Assembly: GCA_963556495.2 (NCBI GenBank)
Contig: OY747711.1
Span: 35,068,914 to 35,132,913 of the forward strand
Source: Valencia hispanica
Taxonomy: Eukaryota; Chordata; Actinopteri; Cyprinodontiformes; Valenciidae
Direction: 5' to 3'
Length of the DNA stretch: 64,000 nt
The notes beneath the pieces were generated by a model. That model was not told the DNA's origin, did not search any database, and worked only from the letters and a program-made list of their open reading frames with translations. Each line of letters starts with the position of its first letter. Position 1 is the stretch's first letter. Below are positions 12,427 to 23,494 of the stretch, piece by piece. The position numbers were made by a program, and so were the translations under genes.

Positions 12427-12515
12427 GAACGAACTGGATCTCCCAGCATCCTTTCACTCAACGAACTGCATCTCCCAGCATCCTTCCACTGAACGAACTG
12501 CATCTCCCAGCACCC
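12427..12515 (+). repeat. Three 32-bp tandem repeats with a CTCCCAGCA core
   Basis: Units start at 12427, 12459 and 12491 with near-identical GAACGAACTGCATCTCCCAG. The core resembles the ZNF143/STAF consensus (ACTACA..TCCCAG..), a vertebrate promoter activator site. The array lies just upstream of CCAAT, CRE-like and TATA-like motifs, as in a tandem-repeat enhancer. Factor binding is inference. Confidence 0.6.
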
Positions 12516-13391
12516 ATTGCACTGCCCTCGACCCATTCTCATTGGTCTGTGGCCAGTGATGACATCACAGAGTTGATAAAAGCACCGCAAAGATTGACAT
12601 CTTCGTCTCTTTTGGTTCCCAAGCGGTGCCTGTTAGGAGACACTTTAATCCACTGCTAGCATTTTCCCTTTTTCCGTTCAAACCTGCTGGACCAGAAAGA
12701 ACTTCCCTTTTAAACTTCGAAGTGAATCGGCCGAGCAAACAGGCTTTCCTGTACCAGGTAGTCCGCTGGCCATCTGAGCTCTATTGAAATCGGCCCTGAG
12801 TCCCTCAGCGCCTAAAGTCGGACGTCCGCTTTTCCGACCTCGGTTTTGCGCAAACCGCTCCTTTAAACTGGACACTTTCTACTTTCTTCGTCGTGGACTG
12901 TGGAGAGCTGCCCCACCAATTAGGATTAAACTGATTTATATCTTCTGGGTCTGGGTAGAGGAGAGGTCTTGATGGTTATTATCAGTTTTCTGTTGGTTAA
13001 AATAAGTCTGTCAACTTGTTAACCACTGTTATTCTTGGTCGTCTGTCACTGTACACCGACCCTGAATGTGCATGCTTTTTGTGTTTTATTATTTGACTTT
13101 GGTTGCAACCAGAAGCAGTATATTATATTGTATAATTTCCTTGCTTGTTTATTGTCCGCTGCGGTTGGCGCGTGTCTGTTTAGACAGGTCGCGTGGCCTC
13201 AGTCGATCCCCTTTCTCCGTCGCCCCCGTTTCCTTTGTCCAAGCCACCATTGCTAATGAAACTAGCCTTTGTTGAATCGTCACGAGGTCTTCCTTTGTCT
13301 TTCTTTGTGAACCGATCGCGCCAATTGATAAGGCTTGAGTTATTTATCGCATTGAGGGGGTGAGCTGAACCCCCCTGATTCGCTCGCTGTC

Positions 13392-13446
13392 TCACACACA
13401 CACACACACACACACACCCACACACACACACAGCCGCACACACACG
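13392..13446. repeat. CA dinucleotide microsatellite
   Basis: Interrupted (CA)n tract with CCC and GCCG interruptions. The minus-strand TG repeat yields a low-complexity open frame that is not a gene. Confidence 0.9.
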
Positions 13447-13680
13447 CCCCCTTCCCTCGACGTTAACTTTGTTCTATATTTTTGCATGCGTTAGAATAGA
13501 TGGAAATTATGAATGAAATGTAATCTGTAAGGTTGACCTATTTCATTAATAAATTCCCTTAAGTAACGAGAAGTTTCCTGTGCTATTTCAGTGTGTGCTG
13601 TGAAGTTTGTTTTAACCCTGCGGACGAACTCTACGCCTTTACAGAGAGACTGACAGTCTGGTTTAATTAAAATTATCTCA

Positions 13681-14035
13681 TTTATGAGATTGGTGCCCGT
13701 ATATCTTTAAGATAAAGTCTATCAGCATCGAGGCAGAGTACTTTTGTTCCGTATTATTCTTTATAAGATTATGTAATTGTCAAAATCTAGAGAGAAATCT
13801 ACATTTCTCTAATAATTATAAGATAAAACTAAATTATTGAAAAAAAAAAATCTTTCTGCTGTGAGTGGTCAGAAATTATATTAGTAGAAAAGGCAATGCC
13901 CTGCCACATGTATCATAGCAGCCACTGACATTTAGAAACCCTTCTGTTCAATCAGACCTTCCCTCAGTATGGTTTTTATCTCGTTTTTTAATTGTGATGT
14001 TTGTGGTTTTTGATATTGACTACGTTACTGTTAAA
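13681..14035. other. Short unassigned stretch
   Basis: Contains the primer-binding-site-like TGGTGCCCG and then AT-rich sequence up to the Rex1-type 3' end. No retroelement coding sequence is seen downstream of the primer-like site. Confidence 0.4.
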
Positions 14036-14097
14036 TTCAATTCAAAAATACTTTATTGATCCCAGAGGGAAATTAAGTGTTGGTATAGCTCATATAA

Positions 14098-16152
14098 TTA
14101 ATTCTTTAAGGAGTTGTTGTAGATGATGATGGCTGTGGGCAGGAAGGATTTCCTGTAGCGGTCTCTATTGCAGCAAAACTTTAGAAGCCTCCGACTGAAG
14201 ACGCTCTGTTGTTGTATGACTGTCTCATGAAGAGGATGCTCAGGGTTGTCCATAATTTTTTTGATTTTATGAAAAATCCTTCTTTGCATCATCATCTCCA
14301 GATGTTCCACAGTTGTCCCAAGAACAGAACCAGCCTTCTTTATCAGGTTGTTTAGCTTATTTAAATCCCTGGCTCGGATGCTGCTACCCCAACAGATGAC
14401 GGTTGACGAGATTACACTCTCCACAACAGACTTGTAGAAGATCTCCAGCATCTTGCTGCAAACCTTGAAGGACCTAAGCTTCCTCAAGAAGTACAGTCTG
14501 CTCTGTCCCTTCTTATAGACGGTTTCACTGTTGCGCCTCCAGTCCAGTCTGTTGTCAAGGTGAACTCCGAGGTATTTATACTCCTCAACCACCTCCACTT
14601 CTTCTCCAATGATGGAAACAGTTTTTGACTTATCCCCGTTTCTTCTGAAAAACATCTCCTTTGTTTTGTTCACATTCAACGTGAGACGATTGTTTCCACA
14701 CCATGTCACAAAGCGGTCCACCAGCTCTCTGTATTCAGCTTCTTGTCCATCTCTGATACACCCGACAATTGGAGAGTCATCTGAGTATTTCTGCAGGTGA
14801 CCGGTCTCTGATTTGTACTGGAAGTCTGAGGTGTACAGAGTGAAAAGGAATGGTGAGAGTATGGTCCCCTGTGGTGCTCCTGTGCTGCTGACTACCTGGT
14901 TTGACACACAATTCTTCAGTCTCACAAATTGTGCTCTGTTGGTCAGGTAGTCATTGATCCAGGCGATTGTTGAGGGCTCCACCGGTGTCTTCAGGAGTTT
15001 CTGACAAAGCAAATCAGGCTGAATTGTGTTAAATGCACTGGAGAAATCAAAGAACATGATCCTGACAGTGCTGCCTGCTTGATGACAGTCCAGATGACAG
15101 TGGGTTGGTTGAAGTAGGTGGATGATGGCATCTTCAACTCCAACTCCACAGCGATAAGCAAATTGCAGTGGGTCCTGATACGTTCTTGTTTGCTTACTCA
15201 TGGGTGCCAACAGGAGTCTCTCCAGGACCTTCATGATGTGGAATGTCAGGGCAACAGGTCTATAGTCATTGATGACTGATGTGTGAGTTCGTTTGGGTAC
15301 TGGAACAAGGATGGATGTCTTCCACAACACTGGAACCTTCTCCTGAGTTAGGCTAAGTTTGAAGAGGTGCTGCAGAATCCCACAGAGCTGCTCTGCACAG
15401 GCCTTCAGGACTCTGGGGCTGACACCATCTGGATCTGCAGCCTTGTTCCGGTTCAGTTTCTCCAGCTGCCTCTTCACCTGACCTCTAGAGACAGACAAGT
15501 GGGAGCAGGAAGCAAAGGGGGTAGCTGCATTTCCTGACTTGGTTGAAGTAAAAATTGTGGAAATAGAAGAGTCCATGGCTGAGGTGAAGGATAAAACATC
15601 CAAGGAGAGTGGGGTGTCTGTTTGGCTGGGAACAGGAGAGGGGGATGCTGAGCTAGTTCCTGAACTGAACCTGTTGAAGATTATGTTCAGTTCATTGGCT
15701 CTGTCCAGACTTCCATCTATCCAATTCTTCCTTTCCTTAAAACCTGTGATCTTTCTCATTCCTGACCAGACATCTCTGATATTGTTCCTCTGTAGTTTGT
15801 TCTCCAGCTTCTTCCTGTATGCCTCCTTGCTGTCTCTGATCTTGACCTTAAGTTGCTTCTGTATACTCCTCAGTAATTCCCTGTCTCCCTCCCTGAAGGC
15901 TCTTTTTTTCTTGTTTAGCAGTTCCTTCAGGTCACTGGTGATCCAGGGTTTGTTATTAGGGAAGCATCTCACTGTTCTGGTGGGGATGATGTTGTCCACA
16001 CAGAAGTCTATATAGTCAGTCAAACACTCAGTCATGGCATTGATGTCCTCTCCATGTGCTTGGCAAAGAGTCATCCAGTCTGTGGTTGCAAAACAACCCT
16101 GCAGGGCTTCTTCAGCTTCCTGTGACCATTTTCTCACAGTTCGTTTTGTCAC
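14098..16152 (-). CDS. Reverse transcriptase region of Rex1-type LINE (intact 684-codon frame)
   Basis: This is the C-terminal two-thirds of the LINE polyprotein. It nicks and copies element RNA into DNA by target-primed reverse transcription in the nucleus (family knowledge). Visible blocks are PWITSDLK (about residues 69-76), NKAADPDGVSP (236-246), a palm motif FFDFSSAFNTIQ (367-378), GAPQGTILSPFLF (425-437) and YSDD at 456-459, where the family usually has YADD. Both catalytic aspartates remain. A maturation-like tail ends in YNNSLKN at the stop. The first Met is not the biological start: upstream coding continues in other frames into the endonuclease at 16175-16995. Whether YSDD impairs activity is unknown. 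Confidence 0.75.
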   Translation of the reverse strand: MTKRTVRKWSQEAEEALQGCFATTDWMTLCQAHGEDINAMTECLTDYIDFCVDNIIPTRTVRCFPNNKPWITSDLKELLNKKKRAFREGDRELLRSIQKQLKVKIRDSKEAYRKKLENKLQRNNIRDVWSGMRKITGFKERKNWIDGSLDRANELNIIFNRFSSGTSSASPSPVPSQTDTPLSLDVLSFTSAMDSSISTIFTSTKSGNAATPFASCSHLSVSRGQVKRQLEKLNRNKAADPDGVSPRVLKACAEQLCGILQHLFKLSLTQEKVPVLWKTSILVPVPKRTHTSVINDYRPVALTFHIMKVLERLLLAPMSKQTRTYQDPLQFAYRCGVGVEDAIIHLLQPTHCHLDCHQAGSTVRIMFFDFSSAFNTIQPDLLCQKLLKTPVEPSTIAWINDYLTNRAQFVRLKNCVSNQVVSSTGAPQGTILSPFLFTLYTSDFQYKSETGHLQKYSDDSPIVGCIRDGQEAEYRELVDRFVTWCGNNRLTLNVNKTKEMFFRRNGDKSKTVSIIGEEVEVVEEYKYLGVHLDNRLDWRRNSETVYKKGQSRLYFLRKLRSFKVCSKMLEIFYKSVVESVISSTVICWGSSIRARDLNKLNNLIKKAGSVLGTTVEHLEMMMQRRIFHKIKKIMDNPEHPLHETVIQQQSVFSRRLLKFCCNRDRYRKSFLPTAIIIYNNSLKN

Positions 16153-16174
16153 AGGTTGCCTCTGAACAAGTGGT

Positions 16175-16995
16175 TTATATTCTGAACAGAGAAAAACAAG
16201 ATTGTGATCTTCCCAGAGGAGGTCTTGGTTTGGACGTGTATGAATCCTTTACATTTGCATAAAACAAATCCAAGGTCCTGTTTTCTCTTGTAGAGCAGCT
16301 GACAAACTGTTGAAATGTTGGAAGTGTAGTAGAGAGCGAGGCATGATTAAAATCACCAGATATTGCCACAAATGCATTGGGGTGCTGTGTCCTTAGCTTA
16401 GCAACAATGCAACTGATGACATCACATGAAGTCGGCAACAGCTGAAGGTGGAATGTAAACAACTGCAAAAATTACACTGGTGAACTCTCTTGGTAAATAA
16501 TATGGACGAAAACTCACTGCCAAGAGTTCGACATCTGGGCTACAGAGACGACACTTCACAGTAACATGTCCTGGATGACACCATCTGTTGTTGACAAGCA
16601 CTGCTACTCCACCACCTTTTCTTTTTCTGCTCGTCTTCAGATATCTGTCTGCTCGTACAGTCAGGAAGCCTGGCAGAGAGACGTTGGAGTCGCAGCCACG
16701 TCTCAGTAAAACACATAACACTGCATTCACGGTACTCTGGCTGAGTCCTTGTAAGGGCTTGGAGTTCATCCATCTTGTTAGCCAGTGATCTTACTTTGCC
16801 CATTATGATCGATGGAAGAGATGGTTTGAACTTCCTCCTTCTCTGTCTCTTTTTTGCTCCTGCTCTGCATCCACGTCTCCGCCTTATCAACTCATCAGGG
16901 ATTTGTGGCTTCAGTTGAGGTAATATTTCAGCTTTTGCGATGTTAATCAGCTGCTCCCGGCTGTAAACCACATTGTTGCCATGGTTACGCATCAT
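16175..16995 (-). pseudogene. Endonuclease portion of the Rex1-type LINE, frameshifted
   Basis: Three overlapping frames carry successive pieces of an APE-like endonuclease. The first, from the ATG at 16995, has a basic N-terminus followed by VRSLANKMDELQAL and the catalytic-type CFTETWL. The second, about 16422-16769, has KGGGVAVLVNN and VYIPPSA. The third, about 16175-16468, has ISGDFNHASL. These match the family's ETW, Y.P and GDFN blocks. At least two frame changes, plus a third to join the RT frame, break the protein. The ATG at 16995 is the probable start of the ancestral polyprotein because the 5' untranslated part lies just upstream. Confidence 0.7.
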
Positions 16996-17419
16996 AACAA
17001 ATTGTCAAGAAAAGGGAACAATTTACAGCAAAAATCCTTCCAGCTTCACAGCACCAAAAACTAGAAAGTATACAGGTCAAAAAAATGCAATCTTCTTTAC
17101 GAATAAAGAGGAACCAATGTACAAAAAACTAAACTTAATATGTAGCCAACAGAGCCTCTCTAACATGCAGCCACCCAGAGCAGCGCAATTCTAGATGTTA
17201 TCTAGTTGCTTTATTCAGTTAAATGTGTTGTATTTCTAATGTGTCAGGGCGATTATCCTACGTGTTTTGTCCAGCTTTTACTTTTGTGATACAATTATCT
17301 GTAAAAAGTGCTCTATAATTTTTTTTTTACCTACTTACTAACTTACTTACTTTAGCATCTTGCATTAAAAATGAGTGCAGTTGACATTACTGAAACAGTG
17401 ATGTGTGTATTAACTAGAG

Positions 17420-17733
17420 CAGTGGTTCCCAAACTTTCCAGGTTCTGACCCAAAAAATAAAAATGTGAGGGTCATGATTCTAAATCTTGGTTGAGCTTGA
17501 AATCAGTTTTAATGAGTTAGTTAAAAAGTGGTTCAATGGAAACACAATCAGCCTCAAGAACCAACATATTAGCCAGTATGTTACCTTTATTTATTTAAGT
17601 AGAGCTTTTTTGCATATGCCCTTTCATTGTCATTTTTGGCATTTAGCTCATTCTGACATAAGAATCTCAAGACCCTACACTTACATATATGCGACCCCAA
17701 GTGATGTTCCGACCCCAACGTTGGGAACTACTA
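17420..17733. mobile_element. Small hAT-type MITE
   Basis: It begins CAGTGGTTCCCAAACTTT and, read from the other end, AGTAGTTCCCAACGTTGGGG: typical hAT ends with the terminal C/G changed on the right. The candidate 8-bp duplications AACTAGAG (17412-17419) and AGCTATAG (17734-17741) agree at 6 of 8 positions. At 314 bp it is non-coding and depends on a transposase made elsewhere. Confidence 0.7.
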
Positions 17734-18075
17734 AGCTATAGAATATGTATCCTCCCCTAAAATCTAATATTTGTAAAAGACTGCCATCATTTTCTAATCC
17801 AGTATGTTCTTTGAGAAGAACAGGATGAAAGCTCACATGTAAAAAACAGAGCAAATATACTGCATTCTTTTCACCCTTACTGTTATATTCTGAAAGTCTT
17901 GCTCTCCCTCACTCTCTGAGAGTGAATGAACGACAGGCATGTTTTGACATGTAAAAGAAATACAAGTTTCTATTTAAATAGCTGATCTTAATCTAACTTT
18001 GTTTTGAACACCGTAATGATACTAATAATAGTTAACTGTGAGTACTCGTACGTTAGTAACAGCATCCACAAGTGT
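17734..18075. other. Unassigned AT-rich DNA
   Basis: Nothing recognised. Confidence 0.4.
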
Positions 18076-18560
18076 TGATAGAATAGAATAGAATAGTCCT
18101 TTAATGTCTCACTAGGGCGAAATTCAACTGTAACAGCAGCAAAGTGACAGGTAATAGAAGCATTTAGATTCACACAAAAAAAGTGTGGAAAAACAGAATT
18201 AAGAATAATATATGTACATTAGGGACAAAATTAGAAATTCAAAGTACTGTGCAGTTATTAAAAATAAAGTGGCATAATCAGATTTGTATGTGCAACTGAG
18301 TAGGATAATTTAAATAAATAATACATTTAAAGAAAAATTCCCCTCTCGCCCACCGCGGGCGGTTTTTTCCCATCCATTCCTCTACCAGAGGACCTGAGCA
18401 TCTAGGATGCAGCATTCTGTCATTGAAAGAGCTCTGCAGTTCAGCAACATCTTGTGCAACACTGTGAAATGCTACCTTGTAGCATCTCACAGTGTGCTCA
18501 TTGACAAAAAAAACGAACAAGTTATCTTCTGACTCGCTGGTCACCGGTCGGGGCTGATCA
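18076..18560 (-). mobile_element. LINE-like 3' end with AATAG tail, family uncertain
   Basis: The left edge is GATAGAATAGAATAGAATAG followed by TCCTTTAATGTCTCACTAGG, which resembles the fish LINE 3' termini seen elsewhere in the window (short tandem tail, then a CTTTATTG-like motif). Read on the minus strand, about 18278-18544 is an open frame containing SSFNDRMLHPRCSGP, with no domain I can name. The right limit is not resolved. Confidence 0.4.
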
Positions 18561-20316
18561 AAGTCAGCCGATTGTAGCTACAGGCCAATTTCTTGTTACA
18601 TCACTACTTAAATCATCCAACAACAGCAAAAATATATCCAGGAGGATGTAAAGTAAAACATAAAATTGCATAATTATAATGAAGATATTGTAATTTGAGT
18701 TCAAATTAGTAGGTCGTGCCATCATATCTGCATTTCACTGGTCCCATACTGTATCTATTCTGCACCATGGAGATGACGGCCAGTATGAGTTTAAAAAATA
18801 ACTTTAGAAAAGACATAGGGCTAGAACTCCTGTAACAATCTGGTCTGACCGCAAAAAATACTGATCTCCACATTAAACTAAAATCAGTCTTGAATTGCAA
18901 AAAGAGACCCAGTACATAGACACAGAATTAATCCCCAAAGGAACAGCAGCAAGACTTCCAAGACGCAAAGCACAGTTTATCGGCTAATACCGAAACCATA
19001 TCTACTGAACAGAAATGTATGTCTACTGCTTAGAGACTTGTGCTGCTTGAAGGCAAACATAAAAAAGTGATGTGATTGGGTATTTACACAGTCTGACGAT
19101 ATTAGATCACCTAAAAACTTCCAGTTTAAGTTTTTTTTTTTGTGGGAAAGATCATGAATTCACAAAGTTTTTATAGGGCTTTTCTACAAGGTCTTGGAGA
19201 AAAATAAATGCAACTCTGGAAGAAAATAAGTGATGAGACATTGTAGAAACGTGTTAAAATTATGCCACAAATAATGTGCTGTAAAAATGTAGCATATTAC
19301 TACAGAAAACAGGATGAGCAGTAGTCTGACTACAGCACTTTAGTTACTACTGCTTTGAGAAAAAGGACATTACCTGTAACTTCTACCACTTAAATTAATA
19401 AATTTATGGATTTAGTTACACAATTATCAATGTAACATTTAAAAATAAAGCTGAATAATCACACAGGTTTAATCTCTTTATCACTGCATTTTAAATCAGT
19501 TTTACATTGATCAACATGCTTGTTTTGTCATCCAGATAAGGATACTTGTTCAGATCCAAGAAAAACGTCCGTTGTGAGAATGTGACTCCGTTTCTCAGCT
19601 TACTCTGTTCATTTTTATCTAACCTAATGTGTGAATTGAGTATCATAATTTGTTATATTATAAGCAATTCGCTCTAATTTCAAGGTCAGGTCAGTGCACA
19701 TAGCAAAAAAACTTTTTTGTTGATTTTAGGTGAATGGCTTCCACTGATTCTTGGCAGTAATTTAAGGAAGATGGACAATGAAAAGGTCTCGGTAGTAGAC
19801 ACAGCTTTGAATGTTCTCTATGTGATAGGTTCTCACAAAGTAACCAGGAAGGAGTAATGAGGTCTGTCATAAAAGATTCACAACACTCCCTTTGACCTCA
19901 GCCTTGCCACTGTTGCTGTGGAAACACACTTTCAGACCACTTACTCTGCTCTATTAACTCAGCTTTGAACAAAACAACTTTGGTTCGCAACTGTGGAACA
20001 ATTCAAACCATAAAGAGAGACTTGTATACAAAAATTAATCAACCTCTCCAACATGTACTTTAGATCTCAGGAGATAGAGCAACTGGTAGAATTGATAGAC
20101 CAGAACAAATCTTTACTGACCTTACAGTAGTCAGTATTCATAAACCACACCAGCCTTACAAACGGATAGCATAGCCATGTCCCATTAAAAACAGATCATG
20201 ATTCCCATCTACTATTGTACCCAGGCCGCTAGTGTCTACTTGCATATAGTTAGCTTTCCACTTGCACACAATGCAGACATGAGTAGAATCCTCATTATAA
20301 GGGACCTCTGTTCTGG
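18561..20316. other. 1.8 kb without recognised features
   Basis: AT-rich DNA with short chance frames (for example minus 18706-18900). No repeat ends recognised. Confidence 0.45.
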
Positions 20317-20368
20317 TATGTATGTATGTATGTATGTATGTATGTATGTATGTATGTATGTGTGAATG

Positions 20369-20407
<39 letters not shown>

Positions 20408-20510
20408 ATGTGTGTGTGTATGTATTTATGTATGTATGTATGTATGTATGTATGTATGTATGTATGTATGTATGTATGTGTGTGTGTGTGTGGATGGATG
20501 GATGGATGGA
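20317..20510. repeat. Compound microsatellite (TATG)n (TG)n (TGGA)n
   Basis: About 194 bp of uninterrupted simple repeat: TATG tracts separated by TG tracts and closed by five TGGA units. Cysteine/valine/tyrosine-rich open frames here are translation artefacts. Confidence 0.97.
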
Positions 20511-20747
20511 CCGAGACAATCAGATGAATCTGTTAAACGTTTACATAATGGAACCGAAAAGAATCTGGAAATTCAAATCTTTATATCCAGATCGTGAATA
20601 CACTTAAACCTTTGTACCCTCCCAGATTTTTCCAGACTATGTAGAAAACCTTGTAATCATTCACATTAGCATATACAACAGTTAACAGTTTAACCTACCC
20701 ACATTAACTGTAATTAGGAAAAACCCTAACACGGTGTCAAGTGCTGT

Positions 20748-21576
20748 CAGTGTTTCCCACAGATCTGAAAGCAATGTGTGGTGGTCGGGCAGGGGGGGTA
20801 GAGGTAGAGGCCTGCGGGGGGGGGATTCCTAAAGTGATTTTTCTAATTCCTAAAGATTAATGATTAAAAAAAAAAAAAGTTAATAATAATTATTAACTTT
20901 TATTGTTAACTACTCATCTGGATTGAAGCAGCAAACATTCAGTGTAAGAGTAAACAAACGACAACATTATTTATAATATGTTTATTTGATTCACGGCTAC
21001 ATATAGTGTTTTGACCTCGACAACCCAACTAGGCTAGCCTACATTTTACCGCAAACTTGCGACTATAGTTAACTTTCTAAAGAAGGCGCAATCGCTTGTT
21101 TGCTAAGGGTCGGGACCTACAGTAACACCAACACACTGAAACTATTGTATTCAGAATCTAAAATGTTTTATAGCACTTTTTAATCTGTGATTGTGTGTTA
21201 AAAGTGTTCACGAGATACCAACGTTTCGCCAGCTGTCTTCTCTGCACCAAATAGGCCACGTCTTCCAAAGGGGTTATCCAGACAGACGTGTTGTGCATGA
21301 AGGGGAGGGGCTGTGTGTGTGTGTGTGTGAGAGGGAGAGAGAGAGAGAGACATGTGAATGACAGAGAGACAAGGGGAGAGAGCTGGGAAAGGAAATGCAG
21401 CTGAACGAATACACTGCGTGTTTTAAATAGCAGGAAAAAAACGAAAAAAATGAAATGCAATATGTGACGGTCGGTGTTGAATTTTTTATTATTTTTTGGT
21501 CGGTGTTGAATCTCTGGCGGTCGGAGTTTAATCTGTGGCGCACCGCCACAGATTCGTCTATGTGTGGGAAACACTG
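20748..21576. mobile_element. hAT-type non-autonomous element
   Basis: It starts CAGTGTTTCCCACAGAT and ends, read from the right, CAGTGTTTCCCACACAT: 14 bp of perfect hAT-type terminal inverted repeat. Inside are G-rich and A-rich runs, a TG/GA simple repeat near 21315-21351, and near the right end a GTGGCG...CGCCAC inverted motif. GCTGT flanks both ends, but a full 8-bp duplication is not exact. No transposase is present. Confidence 0.8.
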
Positions 21577-22733
21577 GCTGTCATGCAATGTTTGTAAATA
21601 TTGTTAACTATGTAGAAATGCACACATGGTCATTTTCACCAACCATCTTTCATCCGGCAAAAAAAATGTGGTTGTTCAAAAATATAAAAGGAAACTGCAG
21701 TGTAGCAGTAACAGCAGTGTAGGGATATCCGATGCCCCCCCCCCATTCTGTTGACATTTTTATTTACAGACTATTGCTTTTTATTTGCCAGAGTGAGTGG
21801 ATAGCTGTCTGTAACACATACATTTTAGTGTCAAAGGGGTACTACAAACATTTCCATCCTGTTGGTGTGTGAAAGCATGAAGTTGCTCTTCTTTGACTCC
21901 CCAGAGACATAGTCCTGTGGGTAGCTGTGAGTTGTTGTGTAGTGAGCGGTATGTCTGTGATTCACAAACAGGATTAAAACTCAGTGTGACTACTTTTGAA
22001 TAACACACCACACTGAAGAGCTTCCAAAGTACTCCCATTCACCAAGGCCATAAAAGCCATTGGGCTGAGGCTTTTGGAACAATTTTTACTTTATATATTT
22101 CCAAACATTGCAATGTGTGTAGTCTTTCTTTGGATTCATCCTATTTAAGCAGAAATATTTTGGGTTGTGTTATAATGAGCTGGTAAAATGAGCTTCAACA
22201 GAATCTCATTATATTCCACTAATGCTATCCTGCAACTAATTTAACAAAATATATATTTTTCCATTTGAAGCCTTACATAATTTGTCAAAAATGTATTAGT
22301 CTAGTTGCGATTATTTTTTTTCTTCCCCATCTATACAATACAAACAACCCACTGCAGTTTCACCTCATAAACAGACATCAGAATACAAATCTGTTACCCT
22401 TAAGGAAAAATTGCATTGCAGGTAATTGTATTGTTGTATGCTGAGCATTAGTAGTTTGGGAACCACTGAATTACTGTCTCCAGGTGGCATCTTCGAAGGA
22501 CTGACTTAATTTTGGCAAGCTGCCTCAGGCATACACATTTTCAACATGGAATTTATGTTATAAAATGTAAATAAAAACACTATTGTAACTTATTAAAAGC
22601 TAGTTTATTGGCATGATGGAGATTTTAAAACATTTTTATTTTGTTATTTAGCTTTATTTATTTGTTTTAGGGGGGAAAAAACTTCCATGATGTGACTTAC
22701 ACATTTGTGGCAACGCTGGTATTTATTACTTAA
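21577..22733. other. Unassigned DNA with an orphan hAT-type end
   Basis: Around 22453-22470, TTTGGGAACCACTGAATT resembles a right hAT terminus, but no matching left end is nearby. Otherwise AT-rich with nothing assignable. TTAA at 22730-22733 is the left target site of the next element. Confidence 0.4.
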
Positions 22734-23188
22734 AGAGCAACTCACACCCGAATCAACTTATTTTTGCTGATAAACTATAAATGAGTTTATAATAGCACCG
22801 TCTATATGTCTGGTCATTGTCTTTGGTATTTTAATACATTTCATTAAAATTAAAAAATTTCCACCCAAAACCATCAGTGTGGCGCCGTCTTCAAGTTAAA
22901 ACTTTACACTGCACTTATATTTGAATCGGGCATTGCTACTGGCTCAGCCACTATGATAATGTCAGCCATGACAGCCATCCTGCCACTGTGAAGTATAAAA
23001 CAAGCCCAGTCTCGGCCAGACCTCCATATCGAGTTGGAGTTGGAATAGCAAGGAAGTGTTGATGCCTCCCAGCCCTCCCCCCGAGCATCCCTCAGTCCAC
23101 CAGGCAACGCCTCCTTTTGCCACATTTTTCAAACCAGAAATATAAGTGGAGTAGGACTCTGGTAGGGGGGGGGTGAGTTAATTCTATT
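22734..23188. mobile_element. TTAA-flanked Kolobok-like MITE
   Basis: The left end AGAGCAACTCACACCC is preceded by TTAA (22730-22733). The right end, read inward, contains AACTCACCCCC after a degenerate start and is followed by TTAA (23189-23192). TTAA duplication and an AACTCACCCC subterminal motif fit Kolobok-type non-autonomous elements of fish (family placement from memory). No coding sequence is supported. Confidence 0.5.
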
Positions 23189-23494
23189 TTAACGTTCTAT
23201 TTTAAAGACCTCATGACACGAAGTTGACAATTTTAAACATAACATAAAATAAAGAAATCTGAACCCAATGGACTATGTCAAAGTCATAAACACGCCTTGT
23301 TTAATCCTACTGAGAGCAAAAAAACGCTGCGGTGACTAGCATTTTACTACTGTATCGCTGCGCACTGAACGAGCAGAAAGCCGGAAGTGACGTTAGCGAG
23401 AGAACGCATTCTGTTTGTTGACACATTTGACAGTGGCTTTTCAGCTGTGACTGGGACCGCTATTTTCTATTTTTGACAAAGAAAAGTGAACGCA

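Larger units (their letters stand above)
12404..13680 (+). repeat. LTR-like or promoter-like block with tandem enhancer motif
   Basis: This 1.3-kb block is GC- and CpG-richer than its surroundings. In order it carries three 32-bp repeats from 12427, an inverted CCAAT (ATTGG, 12541-12545), a CRE-like TGACATCA (12560-12567), a TATA-like TTGATAAAAG (about 12573-12582), a CA microsatellite, and AATAAA (13548-13553). It is followed by TGGTGCCCG (13691-13699), which resembles the start of an LTR-element primer binding site. No gag or pol frame follows. The order promoter, poly(A) signal, primer-site-like sequence suggests a decayed LTR. A host promoter or a CpG-rich orphan sequence are alternatives. 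Boundaries are guesses. Confidence 0.35.
14036..17196 (-). mobile_element. Near full-length Rex1-type LINE (CR1 group)
   Basis: The element reads right to left. The left end is the Rex1-type 3' terminus: AATTC-rich tail, then ATACTTTATTGATCCCAGAG. The right part, 16996-17196, is 5' untranslated sequence beginning near GAATTGCGCTGCTCTGGGTG. In between lie endonuclease and reverse-transcriptase coding regions (14098-16995) with frameshifts in the endonuclease part. A second, 5'-truncated copy sits at 50889-51437. No convincing target duplication was found, so the ends are approximate. The family name rests on the 3' end and RT motifs recognised from memory. Confidence 0.7.

Noticed and set aside
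15539..16015. A 158-codon plus-strand frame
   Set aside because: It is antisense to the Rex1-type reverse transcriptase coding region and has no independent support.
20295..20607. Overlapping 70-93 codon frames rich in C/V/Y/M or H/T/I
   Set aside because: They are translations of the TATG/TG microsatellite in several frames, with no gene signal.
22453..22470. A complete hAT element ending GGGAACCACTG
   Set aside because: No matching left end or 8-bp duplication was found nearby.
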